Shown: positions 46,761 to 56,439 of the stretch, piece by piece | Position numbering within the stretch: position 1 is the first letter of the stretch | How the letters are laid out: each line of letters starts with the position of its first letter | NCBI GenBank assembly: GCA_037576215.1 | Contig: JBANDB010000008.1 | Location: forward strand, 3,286,001-3,350,000 | DNA: 64,000 nucleotides | From: Armillaria gallica | Lineage: Eukaryota; Basidiomycota; Agaricomycetes; Agaricales; Physalacriaceae | Reading direction: 5' to 3' | The notes under the pieces: model-generated | Seen by the model: the letters and a program-made list of their open reading frames with translations, nothing else | What the model was told of the DNA's origin: nothing | Database searches by the model: none | Translations under genes and position numbers: made by a program

Positions 46761-47117
46761 TCACATCTTAGCTCCATTGTCTGAGGATCCGGAGGTGGGA
46801 CGAAAATCAGCGACTGACACTGGTATAATCCGGCGAACTTGTAGAGCACTGGCTAGATCGTTGACAGCATCAAATCGGCTACTGATCGTACGAATTCGGC
46901 GAAATGATGTCCTGAGAGTCAACCTGGCGGTAGAAGACACAAATATAAGCATACGGGTGCTTACCGCTCCGACCTCATAAATACTGTACTGGCCAATGCC
47001 CTTCACTCTACCATCATGTAACTCCCCTACTGACATTCGAGTCTTTCTCAACTGGCCCGGTGTCGGATGGCGACTGCTGCCTTTCACCTTCCGTACACTT
47101 TCAGTAGGAGGAGCCAT
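46761..47117 (-). CDS. Small basic protein, unrecognised
   Basis: The start at 47115-47117 gives MAPPTESVRKVKGSSRHPTP with GQLRKTRMSVGELHDGRVKG and IGQYSIYEVG. A GT..AG intron with donor gtaagcacc (about 46964) and acceptor ccgccag (about 46924) is likely. After it TLRTSFRRIRTISSRFDAVN with DLASALQVRRIIPVSVADFR and a Ser/Gly tail ends in GAKM at 46761-46763. The two halves are one base out of frame across this intron, so either the intron is retained (the frame is open through it) or a base is wrong. The protein is basic and about 105-118 residues long. I do not recognise the family. Confidence 0.5.
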   Translation of the reverse strand: MAPPTESVRKVKGSSRHPTPGQLRKTRMSVGELHDGRVKGIGQYSIYEVGAVSTRMLIFVSSTARLTLRTSFRRIRTISSRFDAVNDLASALQVRRIIPVSVADFRPTSGSSDNGAKM

Positions 47118-47355
47118 CAATGCCAGGAGAGATTCTCTATAAAAAGCAGCCAGTTGCCGGAACTATTGCTATCAGGAGTATAGGGTTGTGAGTCTCAAGT
47201 TATGACGCCCTCGCAATCCTGACTCCGACTCGGACCTTCGGAATCGCATTGCGGTGTCGGTGGTGCACGTGATTTGTGAGACTGGATGCACGTGCACAGT
47301 ATACTAAATTCTCCATCGTTGGTCTCATCCCCTCACCGTGATTATACCTCTTACA

Positions 47356-48109
47356 ATGGACGACAGATGGGATGTACCACACCTAAGACTTCAGCCAGCC
47401 ATCCTACTCGCTCGTGCTGCTATTCCCCATGTCGTCTGGGGTCAAGACGCAGTACATTACAGCCTTGGTGGATCATTCATCTTCTACGACATACTGGACC
47501 TCCAAATCCTCATTCCACACTCAAGGATCCAAGAAGCTGTGGCCTTACTGTCTTCATCGTATTCTCCTATGACCTGCGACGAGATTGACGAAGAGAAGGA
47601 AGCGTATAATGCTTCCCACATGGACTGTTATACCGACTACACCCTCGCATTTCGGGACCGTCCAAACGACTTTGTGAGGCTCAGATCCTTGCAACGGAGT
47701 ACCAGGTCCGATCCATCTCGTGTTCTTCTCGTGTCCAACATGATCTTCAACTACCCTCTCGACGAGACCGTCCCAATATCCCTCCTGCTCTGCCCGATCC
47801 TCCCATTCCCATCAGTACCAGTGTTGTTCCGTCTCATGCCCGTTCACCTCCAGAAATGGCTGGACACGGGTTATTCCCATCAGGGCGCGGCCTTCATGAG
47901 TATATGCGAGTCTATTGGAAGGCGCTATCGACTTCTCTTTCCCCAAAGAAGTGGAAGAGGTGTATTCCAACGCTGATGAGTTGCCGATGAGACTGAAGGA
48001 GTTGATACTTTCTCTTGATGAGCGTGAGAAGCGCTGGGTTCATGACTGCTTCATGGTGGCCTCTGATGACGAGGCTGTGGAATCTGATGATGATGATGAT
48101 AGTATCTAG
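47356..48109 (+). pseudogene. Novel intronless family, copy 2, with one-base frameshift
   Basis: Clearly homologous to the copies at 15053 and 56440: LQPAILLARAAIPHVVWGQD, AVHYSLGGSFIFYDILDLQI, DYTLAFRDRPNDFVRLRSLQ, VLLVSNMIFNYPLDETVPIS and RLMPVHLQKWLDTGYS. The start is at 47356 (MDDRWDVPHLRLQ). At 47907-47912 the frame shifts by one base. The second frame carries on as LLEGAIDFSFPKEVEEVYSN, ADELPMRLKELILSLDEREK and a run of Asp residues, stop at 48107-48109. Whether this is a true pseudogene or a read error cannot be told, given how common such breaks are in this window. No introns. Confidence 0.75.
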
Positions 48110-48194
48110 AACCTCTCTCCCTTTTCTTCACCCTCAATCTCAACGAGCAGCTCCCACGGTAGTAACGAGAGTGGTATCAGCGGTATTACTGGCC

Positions 48195-48405
48195 TTACAG
48201 GGAGCTCCGAATCGATTTCTCATTCCCCGAAGAATTGGAAGAGGAGCACTACGATGCTGACGAGTTGCCGATGAGGCTTAAGGAGATGGCGGTTTGTCTT
48301 GACGAGCGCGAGAAACGTTGGGTATACGATTACTTTCACCTAGATTCGGATGGGTCTAGTGCCGACTCAGAGTCAAGTTCGGACGAGTCTGTTTGGATAC
48401 TCTGA
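48195..48405 (+). pseudogene. 3' fragment of a further copy of the novel family
   Basis: Directly downstream of copy 2, the plus strand encodes NRFSFPEELEEEHYDADELP with MRLKEMAVCLDEREKRWVYD and an acidic tail SDGSSADSESSSDESVWIL, stop at 48403-48405 (the first residues need one base adjusted). This is the last quarter of the family only and is closer to copy 3 (MVVCLDEREKRWVYDRF) than to copy 2. It looks like the relic of a tandem copy whose 5' three quarters are gone. Confidence 0.8.
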
Positions 48406-48719
48406 TGGCCGTCTAACAGATTCCATTGGAGGCTAAGGATGGTACTACTTTCAGTAGTGCATCGCTTTTTCGTGTGTAAACCCTTACCTCATGTTTTCAT
48501 GTTAAACAGTAATAAATTTGCCGGCAGATTGTGCCAAGTAGGGACGTATCGCAGACATGCATCATGCCGTCCGTGTCAATGGTCTAGCAGCATCCTTGCT
48601 CGCCCGTTCAGGCGGCCGCGAAGGTATCTATGTCCTGCTTTTTCATATACCGAGTCCTCCTTACCGTTGTTTGTTACCGGAGACCTGTTCTTGAATCTGT
48701 GTTCGTAATTGGCAGGAAA

Positions 48720-51424
48720 CATGTGTCATGTATATCACGCCACAAGTTACCCTCAGACATCGGTTCTTCCGCGTGGACCTACTTCCGTCAAGGCCAAAGA
48801 CTCCTCCAAACCGAGTCGTATCCGCGCCATGTCCGTATCACAGATAAAACCAGGTTACGATGAAGGAACACAGACACTTCGTACTGAGCAATGTTTGCGA
48901 AATTTCTGCAGTACCCCTTGAAGTTTTCAAGCAACCACTTCCTACCTCGCGTTGTGGACCGGACCCAATGGACCAAATTGCCAGTTGTCTACTCGCTAGT
49001 GGTGTTCTACTCAAACAGCCGATGGGCTCTATTTCCCAAATATCCCGGCTAGGTATCCGGCGAAGGTGAAACTTTCAAGCATCTCGAGAATATCGCCGCA
49101 GCTATCGTCAAATAGGCTGCGGCACTGTTGAATAGTGCACCGATGCAGACCAAGCCAAGACAAGCTGTTGTATTGGAAGGCCGCAATAGGCAGTTCATTT
49201 CAGATGTGCACTACACTACGACTCCCTCGGCGCTAGGGTCGTTCGAAACAAAATTGCTACTGCATATATGGGCCTTTGTCAGTATGATAACAACCGAAAG
49301 GTAGGGAGTAATTGATCGGTTCTTCAAACACGTTGCAGCTCACAAACTATAGGTGTCGTTAACAGACCGCACTGAAATCGAGGAACACAAGCTCAAAAAT
49401 ATACAGGAAGACGAAAGCTATGTGAGTAAAACGTGTTCCACCAAAAAATATGGCCCGAATAACTCCTTTCCCCTTAGAACGACAAAAGTATTTTGAGGAA
49501 TGCTGTATGGGGATCCTTGTCGTCGTATTATGTTTGGAATAACTATCGCGAACACTACCATCAGACTGTGGTACTTCTCAAGAGCTGTCGTTTTTGTGTC
49601 TAGTCCATTCAATTTTATCTCGGTACGTGTAAAGTTACTGTGCGAAGGGTCGTCGCATTTTCAATCGTCATGGTTCACAGGAGCACAAACATTTCATCTA
49701 CTACGTTATCTCGATGTCTTTTGGAAACTTACAAGACCTTGGATATGATACCTCAGTGGTTCGCCTTACATTCCCGATTAACACTAGCATGAAGAAGTAT
49801 CGTGTGTACGATTAGGGAACACATATCGAAGCCTCGGCCCACTCCGGTCATCCGGACTTGTGTTTCGTGCAACCAGTAAGCTTGGCGATGGCAGATAATT
49901 CGTTTTGAAAGATGTTTGGATACCGTTGGCCGCGGTCGAAATTCAGAAACATGTCTCACCTTATCGAAGAAATGGATCTTGTAACAAATACCCCATCACT
50001 CTACTTCATGGACATCAGCGCTTCCGACATTCATACCGATAGCGGCGAGGGCGGTACCGGCCCTCGACAGCTCATATACCAAGTATAGCGCGCACCGACC
50101 TTCTCGTTACTCTACGTCCTTGTACAAAACTTCAGCCCTTCCACCTCTGCGGATTCTGTCTGCGAGGCAACAACTGGTGACCATCAACCATACACCGCTC
50201 CAGAACACATTTATACTAGCCGGAAGCATGTCTGTGTGCTCTTCTCTGAGGTTGGCATGCCTCCTAACAAGGTAGATGACCTAGGCAAATTGTTTGGCGC
50301 ACTTCTCCATGCGTTTAAAGGCATAGTGTTCCTGCATTGCTCCATACAGGTCTGACACCTTCTGTTTCCAGGGCTCAGATATCTCTACAGAAGTGGCCAT
50401 GTCCACAGAGATATATCCCCTGGAAACATACTCTTGTACAACAAAAATCAGGCTAAGATATTAGATTTTGATTCTGTGAAGCCTTTCTCGTCGAAAAAGC
50501 TGAAGAACAACCTAAAGATTGTACGTTTTGTCCTATGACTAGACTTAATCATTCCTCACATTGTCACAGGGGACTTCGATTTTCATGGCCATAGTCCAAG
50601 CATCAAAGTACCTCTTTAATCATTTGGAAAGCGAATCGGCCCTCGCCGATAATCCTTAAGCGCTCGTGCGCTTGTCTATACAAGAACGGCGTGAAATGAG
50701 AATGCAACGGGAGAAGCCCCTGCAGACAAACTCTTTTGCACAACTTTCTTCACGATGTTGAATCAATTTGGTAAATAGGCGCTCATTCCCTTTTTTCAAC
50801 GCTTCCTTTGTCTTCTCGCGCGACTGAAGCTACGATCGCTCACAAACTCTTTCAGAGACCTCTTTCCTCGTCAGGCCACAGGATCACTACGACGGTCTAT
50901 GTTTTTCGAAAGCAGTAGTACTACGACTCTTTTACTGATTCCCTTCCGGAAGAATATGAACACGCTACCTTCCTGCTGGGTGACTGTCGCATGTTGCTGG
51001 TCGATTGCTACCGCTCCATAGAGGCTGAAAAGGATTTTCCAACCCTCGAACACTTTGTCAAGTTTTCAACAGCAAGAGCTTTGATATATAATTGGAGGCG
51101 CTGGCACAATCTAATGTGGGGAAAATTCAACATGGGAAGAATTCAGTCAAGGAAGTGGTCAGGGAAGAAGGTATTGCTGATTTGGAAAAGATTAATTATG
51201 CCGACTACGATCCTCATGAATCTGATCCTCGCAATTGCGGTGATCACATCGCCTCGAAGCGGAAACGAAAGCTGGGGAACCACGTTGATCAAAATGAAGC
51301 TGATCGTACAACGAAACTTCCGCGTCTGAGTAGCCGCACTCAGGCCAGTGTTAGAGACGAAACTGTCGAGCATCAATCGTCGAAGACTACTGCTACAAAA
51401 CGACGCTCCACCAGATCCACCTGA
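48720..51424 (+). pseudogene. FunK1-type protein kinase, degenerate or error-broken
   Basis: FunK1 kinases are a fungal kinase family expanded in mushrooms. Recognisable order: VPLEVFKQ and PDPMDQIASCLLASGVLL; CRRIMFGITIANTTIRLWYF with FVSSPFNFIS (ordinary FunK1 N-lobe); NTYRSLGPLRSSGLVFRATS; DVWIPLAAVEIQ; VCVLFSEVGMPPNKVDDLGK; LRYLYRSGHVHRDISPGNIL (intact HRD catalytic loop); and AKILDFDSVKP in place of DFG. Then GTSIFMAIVQASKYLF, DVESIW followed by an in-frame TAA where the family has a second Trp, and a basic tail ending KRRSTRST at 51422-51424. Several joins need frame changes, and further stops lie near 49,815 and 50,085. Splicing could remove some of these, so status is uncertain. The 5' end is not defined. 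Confidence 0.6.
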
Positions 51425-51716
51425 CTGGGCTATGGGAGGAATACTTATTCGAGGCGGGAAGAAGAGCAAACTCTAGATATACAAGCGCATTGACGTGTCA
51501 TTTCTTTCAGCGTAATTTATTTTACCCTTCGACGTATAACGGACGACATTTTGTACCTTTGTTGTGTAGTTGACAGTGGCCCAATGAATATAGCTGGATA
51601 CTTAAAAGTTGAGATGCTGAAATCCCCTGTCTGAAAAAGGAAATCGAGCTGCATCTTGTGACTGTAACACATTTCGACGCGTCAGCGATCGATACCTCTT
51701 CCTCATTCCACGAACC

Positions 51717-52794
51717 ATGGTGTGCCCACCTCCCTCCATTTTCCTATATAAAACGTGTCCTCACCCTTCTTCATTCAGTTTCGGAACACCTACGACTCGG
51801 ACAACACTGTTTTCTCGCCCCAAGGTCGCCTTCACCAGGTCGAATATGCCCTTGAAGCCGTGAAGCAAGGCTCTGCGGCTGTCGGCTTGCGTTCAAAGAC
51901 CCACTCAGTCTTACTGGCCCTCAAGGTTCTTGTTTCCAACGGATATCTGCAACTGGGTTATTGACTGACTCCTTGTAGCGTTCCGCCGGCGAACTGGCTT
52001 CATACCAACAGAAGATGTTCCGAATAGATGACCATGTTGGTATCGCTATCGCTGGTCTGACTTCGGATGCTCGTGTTCTGAGGTTTGTACCCCTTCTTCG
52101 GCTCTTTCCTTTGCCGTCGTTCTCATGCTCGGAGCAGTAATTTCATGCGCCAACAAGCAATGTCATCAAGGATGATATTCAACCGCCCCATTCCCGTCAA
52201 TAGGCTCGTGTCTGCAATGGCTGATAGTGCGTGTACCAGTAACTCTCTCCTGTTCGGTTAGCTGATGCTTTGCACAGAGGCACAAGTCAACACTCAGGAA
52301 TACGGCCGACGTCCTTACGGTGTTGGATTCCTCGTCATTGGACAAGACCAATCTGGTCCTCACCTCTATGAGTTCTCACCTTCCGGAAACTCGTACGAAT
52401 ATTATGCGATGTCGATTGGTGCCAGAAGTCAGAGCGCGAAGACGTACCTCGAGAAGCATTATGAGAGCTTTGCGGATTGTATGTACCTACCTATTTCTCC
52501 TCTACGTCTGGTTGCTTACCTGGACTGAAAGGCGATCTGGACGAACTCATTCGACATGGATTGCACGCTCTGCGAGAAACGTTGCAGCAGGACAAGGAAC
52601 TGAACGTTAACAATACTTCCGTTGGTATCGTCGGTCCTGCGAGTCCTAACGAAACCGATGCATCTCCGACTGGGGCATTCCGTATTCTCGAAGGTGAAAA
52701 GGTGGATGTCTTCATCAAAACTATGATACCAAAGGAGACGGATGCCCCTGCGGCGCCCACAACGACCGACGAAGATGTGCAAATGGCAGGGTAA
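51717..52794 (+). CDS. PRE5: 20S proteasome subunit alpha6 (PSMA1/PRE5)
   Basis: Alpha-ring subunit of the 20S proteasome. The initiator ATG (51717-51719) is followed at once by an intron (51720 to about 51779), which restores M + [20 protein letters not shown] and [20 protein letters not shown], the diagnostic alpha6 start. Then [20 protein letters not shown] with [54 protein letters not shown] and [20 protein letters not shown]. The C-terminal part has [20 protein letters not shown] and [14 protein letters not shown], ending [11 protein letters not shown] with the stop at 52792-52794. Intact frame, expected length near 260 residues. Confidence 0.95.
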
Positions 52795-52847
52795 CTGATG
52801 TTGTATCAATACATTCATATTTTTTTGCTCCAAAGTGTTGTGCTGAG

Positions 52848-53865
52848 ATTGAGAAGGGGTGTAAAACGAGGCAAAATCTATTCCTCGTAAGGCAAGTCCA
52901 TTGACAAGACAGACGAGCACTTTTCATCCGGACCAAAGCCCACATGAGAAATTTGCCCACACAACAAAACAAAACTTGCCATGTCACAATTTGAACGTTC
53001 CGGATTTGAAGACAGCGATCGACTGGAATTCCGTTTCACTATCTCAAAGGCAGCAAGACAGAATCTCCAGACAAAAAATTTGCGGAGGTTGGATTTTATC
53101 GACTGGAATTCCGTTTCACTATCTACAATCTGGACTTCGTGACACCTCCCGACATATTTTTGGGATCCTCCTACAACAGTGACATACTGCGAACCCTTCA
53201 ACGCAGCGAGCAGCACCAAAGCACTGTCCTGGCCATCCGTGGACCGTGAGAAACTGAAATTCGAGAAACTGTTTAGAAATTATGCTGACCTACCACATTC
53301 ACTAGCAGACAACCATTTCCTGGTGCGACTCTTTGGACAAACTGTGGATGTTTCTCTGAAGTTCTATTCCTGTTCCAACTTGAAGAGTGTTACCCAGTCA
53401 GTGCGCTGCATACGAGTCCCAAACGCATGGGTTCTGCAATAGTCGAGGGGGGGTTGGTCCCAAGAAGGGGGTTCTGGAATAGAATCATCCGTAAAACAAA
53501 CTAAAATTAACTATGCTACGTAGGTATTATTTCCTTGCCGTTGGCCCCGACGGACCTTTGATCAATGCTTGACTTGCCCCCGGGTTTTTTGAATGTTAGC
53601 AAGCGTGTATCATGGCGCTGAGCAGCAGAACACTTCCTGCTTGGTGACTAGCTGCCAGTGGTATAGGAACCAGGTACAAAGATCGGACATCCTAGATAGT
53701 CTGTCTATGTTGACTTTGCAACCTCACAATAGTAAATCTGTCTATAAGCAGGCAAAAAATACGCTAACTCCGGCAGAGAAACTTGAATCCCGAGATGGCA
53801 CACCTTGCAAAATCACACTGGAAAATGGGTACTTTGACCACTACTATTGAGAAGGGGTGTAAAAC
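52848..53865. repeat. About 1 kb inserted segment flanked by a 20-bp direct repeat
   Basis: The sequence attgagaaggggtgtaaaac occurs exactly at 52848-52867, in the PRE5 3' flank, and again at 53846-53865, just before the COX15 3' end. The roughly 980 bases between hold no recognised gene. They do contain a partial duplicate of the COX15 3' end (about 53494-53676) and a 27-base direct repeat, atcgactggaattccgtttc plus cactatct, at about 53018-53044 and 53098-53124. This looks like a local duplication or insertion between the two convergent genes. Confidence 0.7.
53494..53676 (-). pseudogene. Partial duplicate of the COX15 3' end
   Basis: Sequence from about 53494 to 53676 matches 53861-54056, the true COX15 3' end, almost throughout: both contain tatttccttgccgttg, gggttttttgaatgttag, gtgtatcatggcgctgagca and acttcctgcttggtgactag. 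It lacks about 20 bases present in the gene (cttccaaagcttccaag region). It holds only the last coding segment plus 3' flank and cannot encode a protein. Confidence 0.85.
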
Positions 53866-53893
53866 AAATAAGATTAACTATGCTATGTAGGTA

Positions 53894-55501
53894 TTATTTC
53901 CTTGCCGTTGCCCCCAACTGGACCTTTGACTTCCAAAGCTTCCAAGCTTGGGCTGCCGCCCCGGGTTTTTTGAATGTTAGTAGAGCGTGTATCATGGCGC
54001 TGAGCAACAGAACACTTCCTGCTTGGTGACTAGCTGCCAGTGGTATAGGAACCAGTACCATAGGGTGGTAATGCCCAACAGAGCCTGAACGTTCGCCATG
54101 CCAAAGGCAGCTGTGATAGCACGACGGGTAGCGATAGGAATTGTCGGTTTCCGCGATCGGAGCCAAAGCCATCCAATTCCAAAATAAGTCGTTATCGCCT
54201 AATGCCAGTAAGCAATGACACTAAAATGTACGTGACGAGAAACAGCACTCACCAAAACTCGATGATCGAATTGCACCGTTGTGGGATTCTCGAGGATATT
54301 GCGCCACCAGAGATCTGAACCGTTGGGCGACTTGCAATAATCGCGGTTGAACAGCTCATCCGCTGGAGGTGCGATTCGCCCGCCCATGAGAGGGAACTCG
54401 TTATACAAAAGCCCGGCATCGAGCCCAGCAACGAAAGCACCTGCCAGGAAGAATGTTTAAATGAACGGGTCATTATTCGTGTGTAGTACTCACCCGACAG
54501 AGCCGTCAGGAAAACCAGAGCAGCCAGAACTCGCGTCTGCAGATGCAAGCGCTTCATCCCAGGCGACGCGAGCGCCTGAGCAAACACCTTCAACTTCTGA
54601 CCGTGCCACAATGCGCCCTCCTGGGCAAACTTGAACTCCTTGATCGTGGACATGGCCGTCGAGAACATCCCTGCGTACAAGACCAATGCCAGCCCTAGGT
54701 GTGCTGCCAGTCTGTATTGCGACACGCGCGGTACAGCGCCCGGGGTCTCCATGAGTGATTGGTCAAGCCCAGATTTGACCATGTACCACCCGAGCAGGCC
54801 CTGCGCGGCGAAGAGCGCGGCGATCCCGCTGAGCTTGACGGCGAGTGAGCGGGAGATCTTCCGTTGAAGGCAAAGTAGGCGAGGGGCCCCACGAACACGA
54901 GTCCGGCTATTCGTCCGAGAGCGCGGTGAGCCCATTCCATGTAGAAGATCCGCTTGAATTCTTCGACGGTGATCGAATGGTTCAAACTGCCAGGGTAGTA
55001 ATAAGTCGAGATTTGAAAGGCAGGAGTGTGGTGACGTACAGATGAAATTCGGGGGTAGCTTTGTATTTTGTGAACTCTACATCCCATTCTTCGGCTGATA
55101 GAGGTGGTATCATGCCGGTTATGGGGTTCCATTCTGTGATACTAAGGCCAGATTCGGTGAGTCGAGTAACCCCACCGACGACTACGATAGTGAGGACCAA
55201 AGACGAAGATATCATGAGCCAAATCCCAACGGATTTGGGAGGGAGAATTGGCATTTCATCTGCTTTCGGTGGTGGTGGTGGTGGTGGTGGTGGTACCTCT
55301 GTTTTCGGTGCCGTCTTCTGCGCTAAAGAAGGCTTATTTGCTAGCGGTTTTTTGGGCGCCTTGGTAGCAAACCCAGCGCGAAGACTGAACAAAGTCGACG
55401 GTCGACTTGAGAAGAACCTCCTGGTCTGGAAACGAGCAACATATAGGGCGCCTAGGGTACCGCAAGAAGGCCGCAGCCCTCAGCGACTGTGGTAGCAGCA
55501 T
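53894..55501 (-). CDS. COX15: COX15, heme a synthase of mitochondria
   Basis: Inner-membrane enzyme oxidising heme O toward heme A for cytochrome c oxidase. The start at 55499-55501 gives the presequence [14 protein letters not shown]; the first junction is not resolved. Then [20 protein letters not shown], a polyproline run, and [20 protein letters not shown] with [20 protein letters not shown], the hallmark first helix. Next: [85 protein letters not shown] and [20 protein letters not shown], stop at 53894-53896. Conserved His ligands (MEWAHR, AAHL, FDHR, SHQ) are present. Single bases are missing near 54055 (WY..LVPIPL) and 54861-54870 ([10 protein letters not shown]). Divergent from BOL3, 104 bases apart. 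Confidence 0.92.
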
Positions 55502-55605
55502 GAAAGGGCACTCGAAAGGTCGAGACCCAAAGGCAAGCTGAAGCCATGCCGAATTCGGAACGCGTCGCTGACCAATAACGAGAGGCGGCTGACTGTCTCC
55601 CCACC

Positions 55606-56026
55606 ATGCTGTCGATTACCAGGCGGCTCTTCCCTGCTGCCCGCCACCTGCGGTTGCTGACGACGGCGGTGCCTCCCACGGACCTGTCAGAAGGAGAGCA
55701 GAATATCTACTCCAAGCTGACGCAAAAGTTTTCGCCGTCCCAGTTGCAGGTGCAAGATGTATCGGGTAAGCAGGCAGCAGATTTGCCTTCATGTTTATAT
55801 CTGATGGATTCTACTATGTATAGGCGGCTGCGGGACGTTTTATGCCATCACTATCGCCTCCCGGTCGTTCAAAGGATTACCTATTGTGAAGCAGCATAAA
55901 CTCGTGACGGAGACGCTGAAGCAGGAAATAGAGGGTATTCATGGTCTGCAGGTGTGCTGACTTGTCGTGTTTTCTGTTATCTTGTTGATTATCGTTCAGA
56001 TTAAAACGATCCCCGTGGCTTCCTGA
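55606..56026 (+). CDS. BOL3: Mitochondrial BolA-like protein (BOL3)
   Basis: A BolA protein that works with glutaredoxin 5 and NFU1 in delivering 4Fe-4S clusters to mitochondrial enzymes. The start at 55606 gives a presequence MLSITRRLFPAARHLRLLTT. Then LSEGEQNIYSKLTQKFSPSQ and LQVQDVSG, an intron near 55768-55823, then GCGTFYAITIASRSFKGLPI with VKQHKLVTETLKQEIEGIHG. The KQH..V motif carries the conserved BolA histidine. The intron at about 55953-55999 leads to the last exon IKTIPVAS, stop at 56024-56026. Length about 110 residues, as expected. Confidence 0.92.
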
Positions 56027-56439
56027 ACAGCTATGTATGTATGTACGATTACCAGTGCTCGGATCAGGCCTTGCTCGTACCTCGGTTAGACAATGCACTG
56101 ACCAGATATGTACTGCTGCTACAATAAAATCTGTTAAACCTTCGCTTCGAAATGTCATGACCAAACAAAGGTTCGTGACTTCAATATATCTGCACTAGAC
56201 ACTGTTACGTTACGGGGATCGAAATGTCTTTTCTACTCATCATCACCGCTGCTGCTACTGCTACCCTCGTGTACTGACACAGTCTGTCTTATAGACCTTC
56301 CTTCACCCATTAATGTCTGGCAAATGCAATGTCATTTGGTGGAAGAAAGCGATGCCCCACTCCACGATTTCAACTCGATCGTTTGACTCGAAAGCTTAAA
56401 AGTCTCAGTTAGAACCGTCTCTCCTTCCCTCACCATATC

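Noticed and set aside
52878..53219. Minus-strand frame of 113 codons between PRE5 and COX15
   Set aside because: It spans the 27-base direct repeat of a rearranged spacer, matches no family and has no splice or start context; more likely chance.
55270..55300. GGT/CCA triplet run as a microsatellite of interest
   Set aside because: It simply encodes the polyproline stretch of the COX15 N-terminal region.
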